From: Streptomyces sp. MMBL 11-1
GTDB lineage: Bacteria; Actinomycetota; Actinomycetes; Streptomycetales; Streptomycetaceae
Direction of reading: 5' to 3'
NCBI RefSeq assembly: GCF_028622875.1
Contig: NZ_CP117709.1
Coordinates: 7,443,001 to 7,507,000 of the forward strand
Length of the DNA: 64,000 bases
Shown here: positions 1 to 13,140 of the stretch, piece after piece
Position numbering within the stretch: position 1 is the first letter of the stretch
Layout of the letters: each line of letters starts with the position of its first letter
Notes under the pieces: model-generated
What the model saw: the letters and a program-made list of their open reading frames with translations, nothing else
Database searches by the model: none
Told to the model about the DNA's origin: nothing
Position numbers and translations under genes: made by a program

Positions 1-123
1 GACGCCGGGGCAGACGCGTGAGAGCGGAAGCGGCGTCGCACCGGCCGACCGTCCATGACGTCCCGCTGTACGTGAACCCCGTGCGGACGGGTTCGCGCCG
101 TCGAAACGGAGGGTGACGCTCCC

Positions 124-1764
124 ATGGTCGACGCGGTAGTGATCGGCGGCGGACCGAACGGCCTGGTCGCGGCCAACCTGCTCGCCGACGCCGGCTGGTC
201 GGTGGAGGTGCTGGAGGCGCAGGACGAACCGGGCGGCGCGGTCCGCAGCGACCGTGGCGTACACCCCGAGTACGTCAGCGACCTGTTCAGCTCGTTCTAC
301 CCCCTGGCCGCGGCTTCCCCGGTGCTGGCCCGGCTGGATCTGCACCGGGAGGGGCTGCGCTGGAGCCACGCGCCGCAGGTGCTCGCGCACCCGCTGCTCG
401 ACGGCTCCTGCGCGGTGCTGGACCGGGACCGGGCGGCGACCGCCGCCGGCCTGGACCGTTTCGCGCCCGGCGACGGCGAGGGCTGGCTCGGCCTCTGCCG
501 GATCTGGGACCGACTGGGCGAGGACATCGTCGACGCCCTCTTCGCGCCCTTTCCACCCGTCCGGGCCGGGACCGTGCTGGCGGCGCGGCTCAGGGCGGCC
601 GGCGGGCTGCGGCTGGCCCGCAGTCTTGTCCTCCCGGTCCGCAGGCTGGGCGAGGAGGAGTTCACCGGGGAGGGTGGGCGGCTGCTGTTGGCGGGTAATG
701 CCCTGCACGCCGATCTGGCGCCGGAGGCGGCGGGCAGCGGCGGCTTCGGCTGGCTGATGTCCATGCTGGGGCAGTTCCACGGCTTCCCGGTCCCCGTCGG
801 CGGCGCGGGGGCTCTCACCGCGGCGCTGGTGAGCCGGCTGGTGCGGCGTGGGGGCAGCGTGAGGTGCGGGCAGCGGGTCACCGAGGTAGCCGTACGGCGG
901 GGGCGCGCCGTGGGCGTGCGTACGGAGGCGGGGGAGGCGGTTCCCGCCCGCAGGGCCGTGCTGGCCGACGTGTCCGCCCCGAGCCTCTACGGGGCGCTGG
1001 TCGCCGCCGAGCATCTGCCCGGCCGGCTCCTGGACGACATGCGACGGTTCCAGTGGGATTTCGCCACCTTCAAGGTGGACTGGGCGCTGAACGGCCCTGT
1101 TCCGTGGAGCAGCGCGGCCGCCGCCTCGGCGGGTACCGTCCACCTGGCCGAAGGGGTCGACGAGCTGACCAGATGCGCCTCCCAGATCGCCCGCGGCCTG
1201 ATCCCGGACCGACCCTTCCTGCTGGTGGGGCAGATGACCACCGCCGACGCGACCCGGTCGCCGCTGGACACCGAATCGGCGTGGGCCTACACCCACGTGC
1301 CCCACGCGGTGAAGGCGGACGCGGGCGCGGACGGGCTGACCGGCGGATGGGACGCCGACGAACGGGAGCGGATGGCCGACCGGGTGGAGGAGCAGGTGGA
1401 GCGGTACGCCCCGGGCTTCCGCAGCCGGATCCGGGCTCGGCGGATTCTCTCCCCGGTGGCGTTGCAGGACGCGGACGCCAATCTGCGTAACGGTGCCATC
1501 AACGGAGGTACGGCCTCGATGCACCAGCAGTTGGTATTCCGGCCGGTGCCGGGAACGGGCCGCCCCGAAACGCCCGTGAAGGGCCTGTATCTCGCGTCCG
1601 CGTCAGCGCATCCGGGCGGCGGAGTGCACGGCGCTCCGGGCGCCAACGCCGCCCGCGCCGCCCTCCGCTCCGCCTGGGGCACCACGACCGTGCTCTCCGC
1701 TGCCCAGCGACTGCTGGCCCGCCGGGACCGGGCCGGTCGCGAAGCGGCCTACCGGTCGAAGTAG
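124..1764 (+). CDS. FAD-dependent phytoene-desaturase-like oxidoreductase
   Basis: This is a 546-residue flavoprotein of the phytoene dehydrogenase/PYROXD2-like class, probably soluble. The N-terminus carries a Rossmann dinucleotide-binding motif (VIGGGPNGLVAA, about residues 6-17) followed by the acidic end of beta-2 and EPGGA. The C-terminus has the second FAD-contact segment (GLYLASASAHPGGGVHGAPG, about 488-507). The start is ATG 124 with GGAGGG about nine bases upstream. The substrate cannot be read from sequence; relatives desaturate or isomerise carotenoids and other lipophilic compounds. Its last 16 bases overlap the 3' end of the convergent amidinotransferase gene. A role in a biosynthetic locus extending left of the window is inference. 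Bases 1-123 hold no gene I can support. Confidence 0.85.
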   Translation: MVDAVVIGGGPNGLVAANLLADAGWSVEVLEAQDEPGGAVRSDRGVHPEYVSDLFSSFYPLAAASPVLARLDLHREGLRWSHAPQVLAHPLLDGSCAVLDRDRAATAAGLDRFAPGDGEGWLGLCRIWDRLGEDIVDALFAPFPPVRAGTVLAARLRAAGGLRLARSLVLPVRRLGEEEFTGEGGRLLLAGNALHADLAPEAAGSGGFGWLMSMLGQFHGFPVPVGGAGALTAALVSRLVRRGGSVRCGQRVTEVAVRRGRAVGVRTEAGEAVPARRAVLADVSAPSLYGALVAAEHLPGRLLDDMRRFQWDFATFKVDWALNGPVPWSSAAAASAGTVHLAEGVDELTRCASQIARGLIPDRPFLLVGQMTTADATRSPLDTESAWAYTHVPHAVKADAGADGLTGGWDADERERMADRVEEQVERYAPGFRSRIRARRILSPVALQDADANLRNGAINGGTASMHQQLVFRPVPGTGRPETPVKGLYLASASAHPGGGVHGAPGANAARAALRSAWGTTTVLSAAQRLLARRDRAGREAAYRSK

Positions 1765-2876
1765 GACTCCAGCCCGCCGCGACGTCGGACGTCGAGTGTC
1801 GCGCAGTGGAAGGATCCGCCGAAGGGCGCGTAGTGAAGCAGGTCGCACGGGATGGGCTCGAATCCCCAGCTTTCCAGTGCGCGCAGCATGGTGGTGTGAT
1901 GCCGCTCCGCGATGACGCGCTTCTCGTCGATCATGAGGATGTTCATGCTGAGCCACTTTCCGCACAGGGAAGTGAGCCGCAGCAGGGGATCGCGAATCGG
2001 ATCGGGCTGGGGCGCGACGAGGATGTCCCAGGAACTCAGGACATCGGGCAGGCGGTCGACATCGACGTACTCGGGGTTGATCAGCGCCTTGCCGGGGGCG
2101 AGCACCAGGAAGGTGGTGTCGATGTGCATGGGCGTGCGGCATCGGCTCTCGATCTCGTGGACCCGGTAGTCCGGGCCGAGGTGGCGGCGCACCCATTCGA
2201 TGCCCATGCGGTTGGTGACGTTGCTCCGGGTGACGAAGAGATCCCGGCCCGCACGGACGAAATCCGCCGCGTCGAACACGGGCTCGAATTCGGTGAGGAG
2301 GTAACGCATGGGTTCGCCCGGCCGGGGAGGCCGGTAGTGGGGGTCGTACAGGGCATCGGTGAGCTGGGGCTTCGGCGCGGCGGACCAGCGCGCGCCCCTG
2401 CGGAAGTAGTCCTTGAGCAGTGCGCGGTAGGAGTGGGTCTCGAAGTACCTGCACGGCCAGGCCATCGGCGTCTCGATGATCTCCTCACCGATCACCAGCA
2501 AGCTGTCGCGGGGGCAGGTGTTGCAGAAGCCGCGCGATGACCAGTTCGGCGTGGAGAACCGCTGCCGGTGGTCGACCGCGTCGGGGCGGGTGACCGTGAT
2601 GCCGAGGGACTGGAGGAGCGAGACGAATTGGTCGAGTTCCCGTTGGGCCGGTTCGATCAGGGCTCGGGGATACCTGAACCCGGCGGTGAGCCACTGGAAC
2701 CGTGCGGCCCATGGCGGCACGTTGCAGGAGACCACGGAATGCCGTGAGGGGGTGGTGGCGCCGTCGAGACGGCCGACGACGACTTCTTCGAGAGGATCCC
2801 ATTCGTTGTGCGAAGCGACGGGGGAACGAAGGGGTTCCGCGGCGCCGCCGACCGGCGCTTTCGACGCGTCGTTCAT
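1749..2876 (-). CDS. Glycine/inosamine amidinotransferase family protein
   Basis: This is a 375-residue member of the amidinotransferase family (arginine:glycine amidinotransferase, StrB1, CyrA/AoaA type), which moves the amidino group of arginine to an amine acceptor. The expected catalytic triad can be read: Asp205 in FDAADFVRAG, His251 in TPMHIDTTF and the nucleophile Cys358 in GGSFHCATLD. Length matches the family. The upstream SDR gene lies on the same strand with about 240 bases between, so the two may be co-expressed. The acceptor is unknown; guanidino natural products or guanidinoacetate-like metabolites are possible. Its end overlaps the end of the convergent flavoprotein gene by 16 bases. 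Confidence 0.85.
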   Translation of the reverse strand: MNDASKAPVGGAAEPLRSPVASHNEWDPLEEVVVGRLDGATTPSRHSVVSCNVPPWAARFQWLTAGFRYPRALIEPAQRELDQFVSLLQSLGITVTRPDAVDHRQRFSTPNWSSRGFCNTCPRDSLLVIGEEIIETPMAWPCRYFETHSYRALLKDYFRRGARWSAAPKPQLTDALYDPHYRPPRPGEPMRYLLTEFEPVFDAADFVRAGRDLFVTRSNVTNRMGIEWVRRHLGPDYRVHEIESRCRTPMHIDTTFLVLAPGKALINPEYVDVDRLPDVLSSWDILVAPQPDPIRDPLLRLTSLCGKWLSMNILMIDEKRVIAERHHTTMLRALESWGFEPIPCDLLHYAPFGGSFHCATLDVRRRGGLESYFDR

Positions 2877-3115
2877 GCGCGGCCCCCGGCCTCGACAGCG
2901 GGCCCAACGGGTACGAACTGTTCCGTTCTCCTCATCGCGCTTCCCACGCTCTTCCGCTCAGGTTGTCGGCTCGGGCTCCGGGCGGGCTGAGACGGCTGAG
3001 ACAGGCCGGGGACGCGAGTATCCCGCCGGACCTGTTCGTACCATCCCGCCCTGTCCGGGGCTCTCCAGGACTGTCCAGGGCTCGCCCCCCGGGCAGGGGA
3101 CAGAGTCCCCTCGTC

Positions 3116-4054
3116 CTACGGATCGGGCGGGAGAGCGGAGTGGGAGGCCCAGTAGGAGTTCCAGTCGGCGTGCCCTCCGGCGCCCAGGACCTCGCCGCGG
3201 GACGACATCGCCCCGCCGGGGCGGGCCCGTAGTTCGCGGCGGGCGATACGAGCGACGAGTGCCGGGAACAGCGGCCGGAGAGGCTGGCACCAGCGGAGCC
3301 AGGGAGGGGCGTAGACGTGACGGTCGCGGCGGGCGATGCCCCGGGTCAGCCATTGGGCCACCTGGGCGGCACTGTGGACACGGCGGGCGGGACGGGGCTG
3401 ATTGCGGCGCAGGGCTGCGAGGACGGGGTCGTCGTCGATGCCGGAGAGCATGTCGGTTCCGGTCCAGTGCAGGTAGGCGACGCCGACCTGGATGCCGTCC
3501 GGTTCGACCTCGCCGCGCAGGGCGAGGGCGAATGACTCGGCTCCCGCTTTGGAGGCGCAGTAGGCGCTCATCATGGGCGCGGCGCCGAACGCGGCGGTGG
3601 ACGCGATCTGGAGGAAGTAACCGCGGGTCGCCGCCAGTTGGGGCAGGAAGGCGCGGGCGGTGTTGGCGGAGCCGGTGAGGTTGACGTCGATGACGCGTTG
3701 CCAGAGTTCGGCCGCGGTACGGTCGAACGGGCCGCTCACCGCGATCCCGGCGTTGGCCACGACCACACTCGCGGGCCCGAGTCCCACTTCGACGCGGCGG
3801 GCCGCGTCCGCCAGCGCCGCGCGGTCGGTGACGTCGCACTCGATGCACATGCTCCGGCCGGGTAGCGACTCGGCGGTCTCCAGCAGGGTCGCCCTTTCCC
3901 GGCCGAGCAGGGCGACCCGCATGCCGACGCCGGAGAGGCTGTGGGCGAGCGCTTCGCCGACACCGCGAGCGGCGCCGGTGACGATCGCGACCCGCCCGTG
4001 CAGGGGACGGTCGGGGGAACTGCGGACCCGGCGCCCGCCTGGGCTGTCGTGCAT
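3116..4054 (-). CDS. Short-chain dehydrogenase/reductase (classical SDR)
   Basis: This is a 312-residue NAD(P)-dependent oxidoreductase. It has the glycine-rich cofactor motif TGAARGVGE (about residues 26-34), NAG at the end of beta-4 (ANAGI), the catalytic serine region IASTAAF and the Tyr/Lys pair in YCASKAG. A C-terminal extension of about 60 residues follows the core, more basic and Arg/Pro-rich than usual. It lies upstream of the amidinotransferase gene on the same strand. The start is ATG 4054. The substrate is not predictable; SDRs reduce ketones or oxidise alcohols. Confidence 0.85.
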   Translation of the reverse strand: MHDSPGGRRVRSSPDRPLHGRVAIVTGAARGVGEALAHSLSGVGMRVALLGRERATLLETAESLPGRSMCIECDVTDRAALADAARRVEVGLGPASVVVANAGIAVSGPFDRTAAELWQRVIDVNLTGSANTARAFLPQLAATRGYFLQIASTAAFGAAPMMSAYCASKAGAESFALALRGEVEPDGIQVGVAYLHWTGTDMLSGIDDDPVLAALRRNQPRPARRVHSAAQVAQWLTRGIARRDRHVYAPPWLRWCQPLRPLFPALVARIARRELRARPGGAMSSRGEVLGAGGHADWNSYWASHSALPPDP

Positions 4055-4228
4055 CGGCTCTCCTCACTTCCTGACCGCGCCGCCGCGGGCCGCGCTCCCG
4101 GCACCACCGTCAGGCCACGAGCCGACCACCGCAACCGGGCGGCCGGCCCGGGTGACGTGACGGGGCGGGGCCCCGGCCCCGGGGGACGCGGCGTGCCCGT
4201 CACACATCCGGCTCGTCACCGGCGACTC

Positions 4229-4534
4229 GATGCGGTTCCGGGCACGCGCGCGGCAAGGAGCGCGAGGAGTCCAGGTACGCCACGCGGGACGACGCGATCG
4301 AACGCCTCACGCAGCTGTAAGAGGAGAAGAGGACCACAGAGCCGTCGGTGGCGGCGGCCCGCCGCGAACCGGGTCGGTCGACGGTCGAGGTACGCGAAGC
4401 TACGGCTTTCGGCGTACTTCGCCTCGAACGCCCTCGGAAACAGGATGCCCATCACCGACGTGGCGGAACGGCTGGGCCACGCGTCCATCGAGGAGACGTA
4501 CCGGACCTACCGGCACCGGATGCCGGGCAGCACG
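4229..4534 (+). pseudogene. Decayed tyrosine integrase relic with internal deletion
   Basis: The DNA here matches the intact integrase at 19188-20324 in two pieces. The first piece corresponds to about residues 31-85 (region KERE..YATRDDAIERLTQL), where a Tyr codon has become a TAA stop at 4318-4320. The second resumes at the catalytic C-terminal region: FASNALG, ITDVAERLGHASIEETYRTY and RMPGS can be read in another frame. About 700 bp of the middle, with the first catalytic Arg, is missing. It cannot make a recombinase. The rest of 4055-4752 shows no gene I can support. The relic marks an old integration event just left of the STAND module. Confidence 0.85.
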
Positions 4535-4752
4535 CGGCCTTGTTCGCGGTGAGTTGGGCTGCTGATACTTGAACATCCGGACAGACACCGAGACGGGGAC
4601 CATGATGGTGGCGCCCGGGGTGGCTGCGGTAGTCAGAGCCGGCAGCTTCGTGAACCAGTGGACGGGTGCACCCGCAGGACGGTGCCGGAGAGGGCAGTAG
4701 CCTGTCGGGCCCGGGAAGACCTGCTCAACTGCCCTGATGCGTAAGTGACCTG

Positions 4753-5096
4753 ATGAGCCAGAGAGGTTGGCGCGTGTATCTGAGTGTCCCCTTCGAGGAC
4801 GGCGAGTTCTTCGTCGTCGAGCTGCCTGATGACCAGGGGTCGGGTGTGATCCGGGCGAGCCGCGGCGACGGGCTCTTTGAGGCGTCCGCCGACACGTTCG
4901 AGTCGGGCATGGCGCGGGTCCAGCGGGTGGCCGCGACCATGCTGGAGCGGCTGGCGGATCTGCCACGCAGCCCTGATCACGTCCGTGCGGAGTTCGGGCT
5001 GCGGGTGACAGCCGAGGCGGGCCTGGTGGTGGCCAAAGGATCCGGAGACGCCCACATCAAGCTGGAACTGGAGTGGAGCCGGACCGAGGGCGGTAC

Positions 5097-5100
<4 letters not shown>
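4753..5100 (+). CDS. Trypco1-like (trypsin-co-occurring domain) small protein
   Basis: This 115-residue protein resembles the small CU044_2847/Trypco1 proteins described as partners of bacterial trypsin-like conflict proteases. It has a beta-rich start (EFFVVELPDD), a helical middle and a C-terminal strand pair ending KLELEWSR. Its last base pairs overlap the GTG start of the protease-STAND gene (GTGA, 5097-5100), so the two are probably translationally coupled. Within conflict systems, Trypco1 proteins have been proposed to sense or to be clipped by the protease; that role is family-level inference. I see no strong Shine-Dalgarno before ATG 4753, so expression may depend on a leaderless or weak start. 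Confidence 0.7.
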
Positions 5101-9395
<4,295 letters not shown>

Positions 9396-9485
9396 AGGCA
9401 CGGCCTGGTCCGCATCGACGTCCTCCCCCACCCGCGAACGGGACGCCAAAGGCGGCCTCTGCTGTCCCGACCGACGAGCCGCCGG

Positions 9486-9659
9486 CAGGAGCACCTCGAC
9501 GATGCGTACGATGTTCACGTCCAAGATCTGAATGGTTGGCGTCGCCGCAGGCCAGGGGCAGTACGTGCCCTTCGGGTCAGTAAACGGTCAGCATGCGTTC
9601 CGGACGTGTCCCCGCTTGCTGACCTACGGTCTGCGGTGCGGTGCGGTGCCTGAGCATGA
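9486..9659 (+). repeat. Direct repeat copy 1 (integrase-upstream arm-like region)
   Basis: This segment is a diverged copy of 18986-19156, which lies just upstream of the intact integrase. In the core, 9581-9625 matches 19083-19127 at 43 of 45 positions. It contains GGTCAG at 9575-9580 and 9586-9591, a degenerate copy near 9549-9555 and the inverted CTGACC at 9619-9624. GGTCAGTAA (9575-9583) and TTGCTGACC (9616-9624) form a near-perfect inverted pair. Several short directly repeated boxes plus one inverted box resemble recombinase arm sites, so this may be the remnant of an attachment region; that is inference. The rest of the gap 9396-9937 holds no gene I can support. Confidence 0.8.
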
Positions 9660-9937
9660 AAAGCCTGTTCGTCCAGGAGATGAAGCATTCTCTGACCACT
9701 CCTCATGCCCAGCCCAACGGCCAACTTGCCATGGAGGAAATGGCTTTGGAGCCGCAACCGCTAGCCCTGCAGAACCGGGGTATGTGGGTCTCACGTGAAG
9801 AGTCTGCGACCTTCTCCGTGCGGGGACTGGGCAGAAGGGATGGCAGGTTGTCAGGCGGCGACAGCATGAGGGATGGTTGCCTTCAGGCAATCGTCTAGTT
9901 AATGAGGTGAGGGGTCCGCCCAGCGGATCCTCGATAT

Positions 9938-11596
9938 TTGGCTTCCACCCAAGCGCGAACCGTCGCGGACACGCGGCCGAATTCCCTGTGGGGCAGCGCC
10001 CCGTATCCGGTGCTGGTCGCAGACCCCCGGGGTGTGGTGGTGCGGTGCAACGACGCTGCCGGCCTCATTCTGCCCGCCGCGACCCCAGGGGCATCCCTGA
10101 CCGATGTGGCTCCGTCGTGGCTCTCTGCCGCACACACCAGGCTCGGCTCTTCCGCCGCCCATGCGGACCCGGCGGACACCGAGGAGACGTTGCGCGGCAC
10201 CATCGCCGGGCGCCGTTTCGAGGCGCACCCCACGGTACGGGATGACGGCTCGGTGGCGTGGTGGCTGGTGGATGACACCGACCACCAGCTCGCCAAGGAA
10301 GCCCTGCTCATGGAACGGGAGCGGACCGCGTTCCTCGCGAAGGCGTCCAACGTTCTGCTCTCCTCCCTGAACCTGGGGCGCTGCATGGATGTGACCGCGC
10401 AGTTGGCGGCCGAGAGTCTCGCGGACGTGGCGCTGGCCATCGCGCCCAGTCGCAGCAGCCGGCTCCCGGTGGTGACGTGTCTGCGCGGCGGTACGCCTGT
10501 CCTGGCGGACATGAGCGTCGATCCCGACGATGTGCCGGGCCTGGGGGAGGCGCTGCGCGGGTTTCCGCCGGTGCCCTCGCGCTGGATCGACCCGGCAGCA
10601 GCCCCCGCATGGATGGTGCCCGAAGAGCTCGGGCCGGTCGGCTCGATCGTGATCACCCCGCTGCCCGGACATGGCACCTCGGCCGGGGCCCTGGTCCTGC
10701 TGAGGAAAGCGAAGACGGCCTCCTTCAGCTCCGAGGAGGAAGTCTTCGCGAGGCTGTTCGCCGCCCGGGCCGGCGCGGCGATGTCCGCCGCCCGCCTCTA
10801 CGCCGAGCAGACCGCGATCACCGATGTCCTGATGCGCGAACTCATGCCCCCGGCCCTTCACCAGATATCCGGAGTGGACTTCGCCGGAAGCTACCGGCCC
10901 TCCGCGGACCACGAGCGCATCGGCGGAGACTTCTACGACGTCCACCCAGCCGCCGTCGAGGGCGAAGCGTCACTGGTCTCGCTCGGTGATGTGTGCGGCA
11001 AGGGCCTGGAAGCCGCCGTCCTGACGGGCAAGATCCGCAACACCCTGCACGCCCTGCTTCCGCTGGCCGACGACCACTCACGGATGCTCGGTCTGCTGAA
11101 CACCGCGCTCCTGAACTCCCACCACGCCCGGTTCGTGACCCTGGTCCTGGCCTCGGCCCGACGCCGCGGCAACCAGGTGGACCTCGCGCTGACCAGTGCC
11201 GGCCACCCCAGCCCGTTGATCATCCGCGCGGACGGCACCGTCCACGAAGCCGACACCCGCGGCACCCTCGTCGGCGCCCTCCCCGCCATCACTGCCGCTA
11301 CTGTCACCGAATCCCTGGCTCCCGGGGAATCCTGCGTCCTGTACACCGACGGCATCACCGAGGCCAAGGGCGGGCCGATGGGCGATGACCTGTTCGGGGA
11401 CGAGCGCCTCAAGCGCGCGCTCGCGGGCTGCGTGGGAATGCCGGCCGAAGGCATCGTCGAACACGTGCAGATGCTGGCCGCCCAGTGGCTGGGCGACCGC
11501 CGTCACGACGACATGGCCGTCGTCGTCATTTCCGCACCCCGCACCCACCACCTGAGCGCGGTGAACGGACACACCCGGGGCAGGTTCACCGCATGA
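9938..11596 (+). CDS. PP2C-type SpoIIE/RsbU serine phosphatase with PAS- and GAF-like sensor regions
   Basis: This 552-residue protein has an N-terminal PAS-like region (about 10-115: PYPVLVADPRG, RCNDAAG), a GAF-like middle (about 130-285) and a C-terminal PP2C/SpoIIE phosphatase (about 300-535). The phosphatase shows metal-site motifs GGDFYDV, SLGDVCGKGLEA, YTDGITEA and RRHDDMAVVVI. Such phosphatases dephosphorylate STAS anti-anti-sigma factors, and a STAS gene lies two genes downstream. The stop overlaps the next start (ATGA at 11593-11596). The start is uncertain: TTG 9938 follows an in-frame stop but has no clear ribosome site, so a GTG about 100 bases downstream is possible. Confidence 0.9.
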   Translation: MASTQARTVADTRPNSLWGSAPYPVLVADPRGVVVRCNDAAGLILPAATPGASLTDVAPSWLSAAHTRLGSSAAHADPADTEETLRGTIAGRRFEAHPTVRDDGSVAWWLVDDTDHQLAKEALLMERERTAFLAKASNVLLSSLNLGRCMDVTAQLAAESLADVALAIAPSRSSRLPVVTCLRGGTPVLADMSVDPDDVPGLGEALRGFPPVPSRWIDPAAAPAWMVPEELGPVGSIVITPLPGHGTSAGALVLLRKAKTASFSSEEEVFARLFAARAGAAMSAARLYAEQTAITDVLMRELMPPALHQISGVDFAGSYRPSADHERIGGDFYDVHPAAVEGEASLVSLGDVCGKGLEAAVLTGKIRNTLHALLPLADDHSRMLGLLNTALLNSHHARFVTLVLASARRRGNQVDLALTSAGHPSPLIIRADGTVHEADTRGTLVGALPAITAATVTESLAPGESCVLYTDGITEAKGGPMGDDLFGDERLKRALAGCVGMPAEGIVEHVQMLAAQWLGDRRHDDMAVVVISAPRTHHLSAVNGHTRGRFTA

Positions 11597-12684
11597 GCAC
11601 CAGTACACCGCCCCGCCTCCCCCGGAGCGCGCGCCTGGACCGGTTCGCGGAGCAGCTGTGGGACGCGGTCTCGGCCGCGGACGAGTACACCGCCACCGAG
11701 CTCGTGCTGCGCATGCTCGACGACGGCACAGACCCCGAGACGGTCCTGCTGGATGTGGTCGCCAAGGTGCAGGGCCGCGTCGGCGAGGAATGGGCGGCCA
11801 ACCGGATCAGCGTCGCCCAGGAACACGCGGCCACCGCCATCAACGAACGGGCCGTCGCAGCGGTGAGCGTGCACCCCGCCGCCCGCACCCCTGTCACCCG
11901 GGGCCGGATCACCGTGGCCTGTGTGGACGGCGAATGGCACGGACTGCCCGCGCGCCTGCTGGCCGAAGTTCTGAAGCTGCGCGGCTGGCGGGTCGACTAC
12001 CTCGGCGCTCAGGTCCCGACCCCGCACCTGATCACCCACCTCCACAACACCCGGGCCGACGCTGTCGCGCTCTCCAGCTCGATCGCCACCCGCCTGCCCA
12101 CCGCGCACGCGGCGATCACCGCCTGCCAGGCCATCGGCGTCCCCGTCCTCGTCGGCGGCGCAGCCTTCGGACCTCAGGGCCGTTACGCGAAGCTGTTGGG
12201 CGCCGAAGCGTGGGCCCCCGACGCCCGCGCCGCCGCCGACCACCTCGCCCGGGGGCCACTGCCCAGGCCACAGACCAACCATCAGCAATTCGACGATCTG
12301 CCCCATCTGGACGACCAGGAATACACCATGGTCGCCCGCAACAGCACCTCCCTTGTGCGCCAAGTCTTCACCGCACTCGAGCACGCCTATCCCGCTATGC
12401 GCTCCTACGACGACCTCCAGCGCGAGCGCACCGCGGAAGACCTCAAGCACATCGTTGACTTCCTCGCCACCGCCCTCTACCTCGACGACGAGGAGCTCTT
12501 CACCTGGTTCATCATTTGGACCGCCCAGATTCTCCGAGCACGAGGCGTCCCCGAAATGAGTCTGCCGCCGACGCTGGCCCTTCTGGCCCGCGAGCTGGGT
12601 GACTTCCCCCGCGCCGCCCGCATCCTCCACGCCGCGACACGCGCCCTCATCACCGACCACACCGCCGCCGGGAACGCCGTATGA
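11593..12684 (+). CDS. Cobalamin (B12)-binding domain regulator
   Basis: This 363-residue protein begins at ATG 11593 inside the ATGA overlap with the phosphatase gene. After an N-terminal helical domain (about 15-85: ELVLRMLDDGTDPETVL, EEWAANRISVAQEH) typical of the cap found before B12 domains, a Rossmann-like B12-binding domain (about 105-215) shows DGEWHGLPARLLAEVL in place of the usual D/E-x-H-x-x-G signature and GWRVDYLGAQVPTPHL. The C-terminal 120 residues are helical and unassigned. B12 domains of this type can serve as light or adenosylcobalamin sensors. Coupling to a PP2C phosphatase and a STAS protein suggests a sensor in a stress-sigma partner switch; this is inference. It ends in another ATGA overlap. 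Confidence 0.85.
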   Translation: MSTSTPPRLPRSARLDRFAEQLWDAVSAADEYTATELVLRMLDDGTDPETVLLDVVAKVQGRVGEEWAANRISVAQEHAATAINERAVAAVSVHPAARTPVTRGRITVACVDGEWHGLPARLLAEVLKLRGWRVDYLGAQVPTPHLITHLHNTRADAVALSSSIATRLPTAHAAITACQAIGVPVLVGGAAFGPQGRYAKLLGAEAWAPDARAAADHLARGPLPRPQTNHQQFDDLPHLDDQEYTMVARNSTSLVRQVFTALEHAYPAMRSYDDLQRERTAEDLKHIVDFLATALYLDDEELFTWFIIWTAQILRARGVPEMSLPPTLALLARELGDFPRAARILHAATRALITDHTAAGNAV

Positions 12685-13091
12685 CCACACACCCTCACCA
12701 ACTGCGCCTGACCACGCTCGACTCCGAGGACAGCGTCCGGATAGAGGCCCACGGAGACCTCGACTACGACAGCGCCGACCTCCTCGTCAACGAGGTCACC
12801 GCCCAACTCTCCGCCCGGCCGGGCCTGACCGATCTGCATCTGCACTGCGCTGGACTCGGAACAGTCGACTCCATGGGCCTGTGCGCCTTGCTGATGATCA
12901 GCCGGCGCACCGCCGCAGCAGGGGTGCGGCTGCACCTGGACGAGCGGCCCGCGAAACTGGACCGGCTCCTGGACCTCACCGGTACCCTTGACCACCTCAC
13001 GGCCCCACCCCCGACCGGTACCGTGAGGTCCTCAATGACTGGGGAGATCTCCACGGCTGTCCGCCCTATCGGACCGGACGGCCCGACCTGA
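12681..13091 (+). CDS. STAS-domain anti-anti-sigma factor
   Basis: This 136-residue protein has a single STAS domain. The phosphorylatable serine lies in the conserved loop TVDSMGLCALL (Ser64). It begins at ATG 12681, overlapping the stop of the B12-binding gene (ATGA). In the family, the unphosphorylated form captures an anti-sigma kinase and frees a sigma factor, and PP2C phosphatases reactivate it. The first gene of this operon is the natural phosphatase. No anti-sigma kinase or sigma gene lies in the operon; the nearest HATPase-type protein in the window is at 27870-28448. The last 25 residues are a Pro/Gly-rich tail. Confidence 0.88.
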   Translation: MTTHPHQLRLTTLDSEDSVRIEAHGDLDYDSADLLVNEVTAQLSARPGLTDLHLHCAGLGTVDSMGLCALLMISRRTAAAGVRLHLDERPAKLDRLLDLTGTLDHLTAPPPTGTVRSSMTGEISTAVRPIGPDGPT

Positions 13092-13140
13092 GTCACTTCC
13101 CGGCCGTTCTCCGGGCAGAAGCACACACCGACGGGCAACC

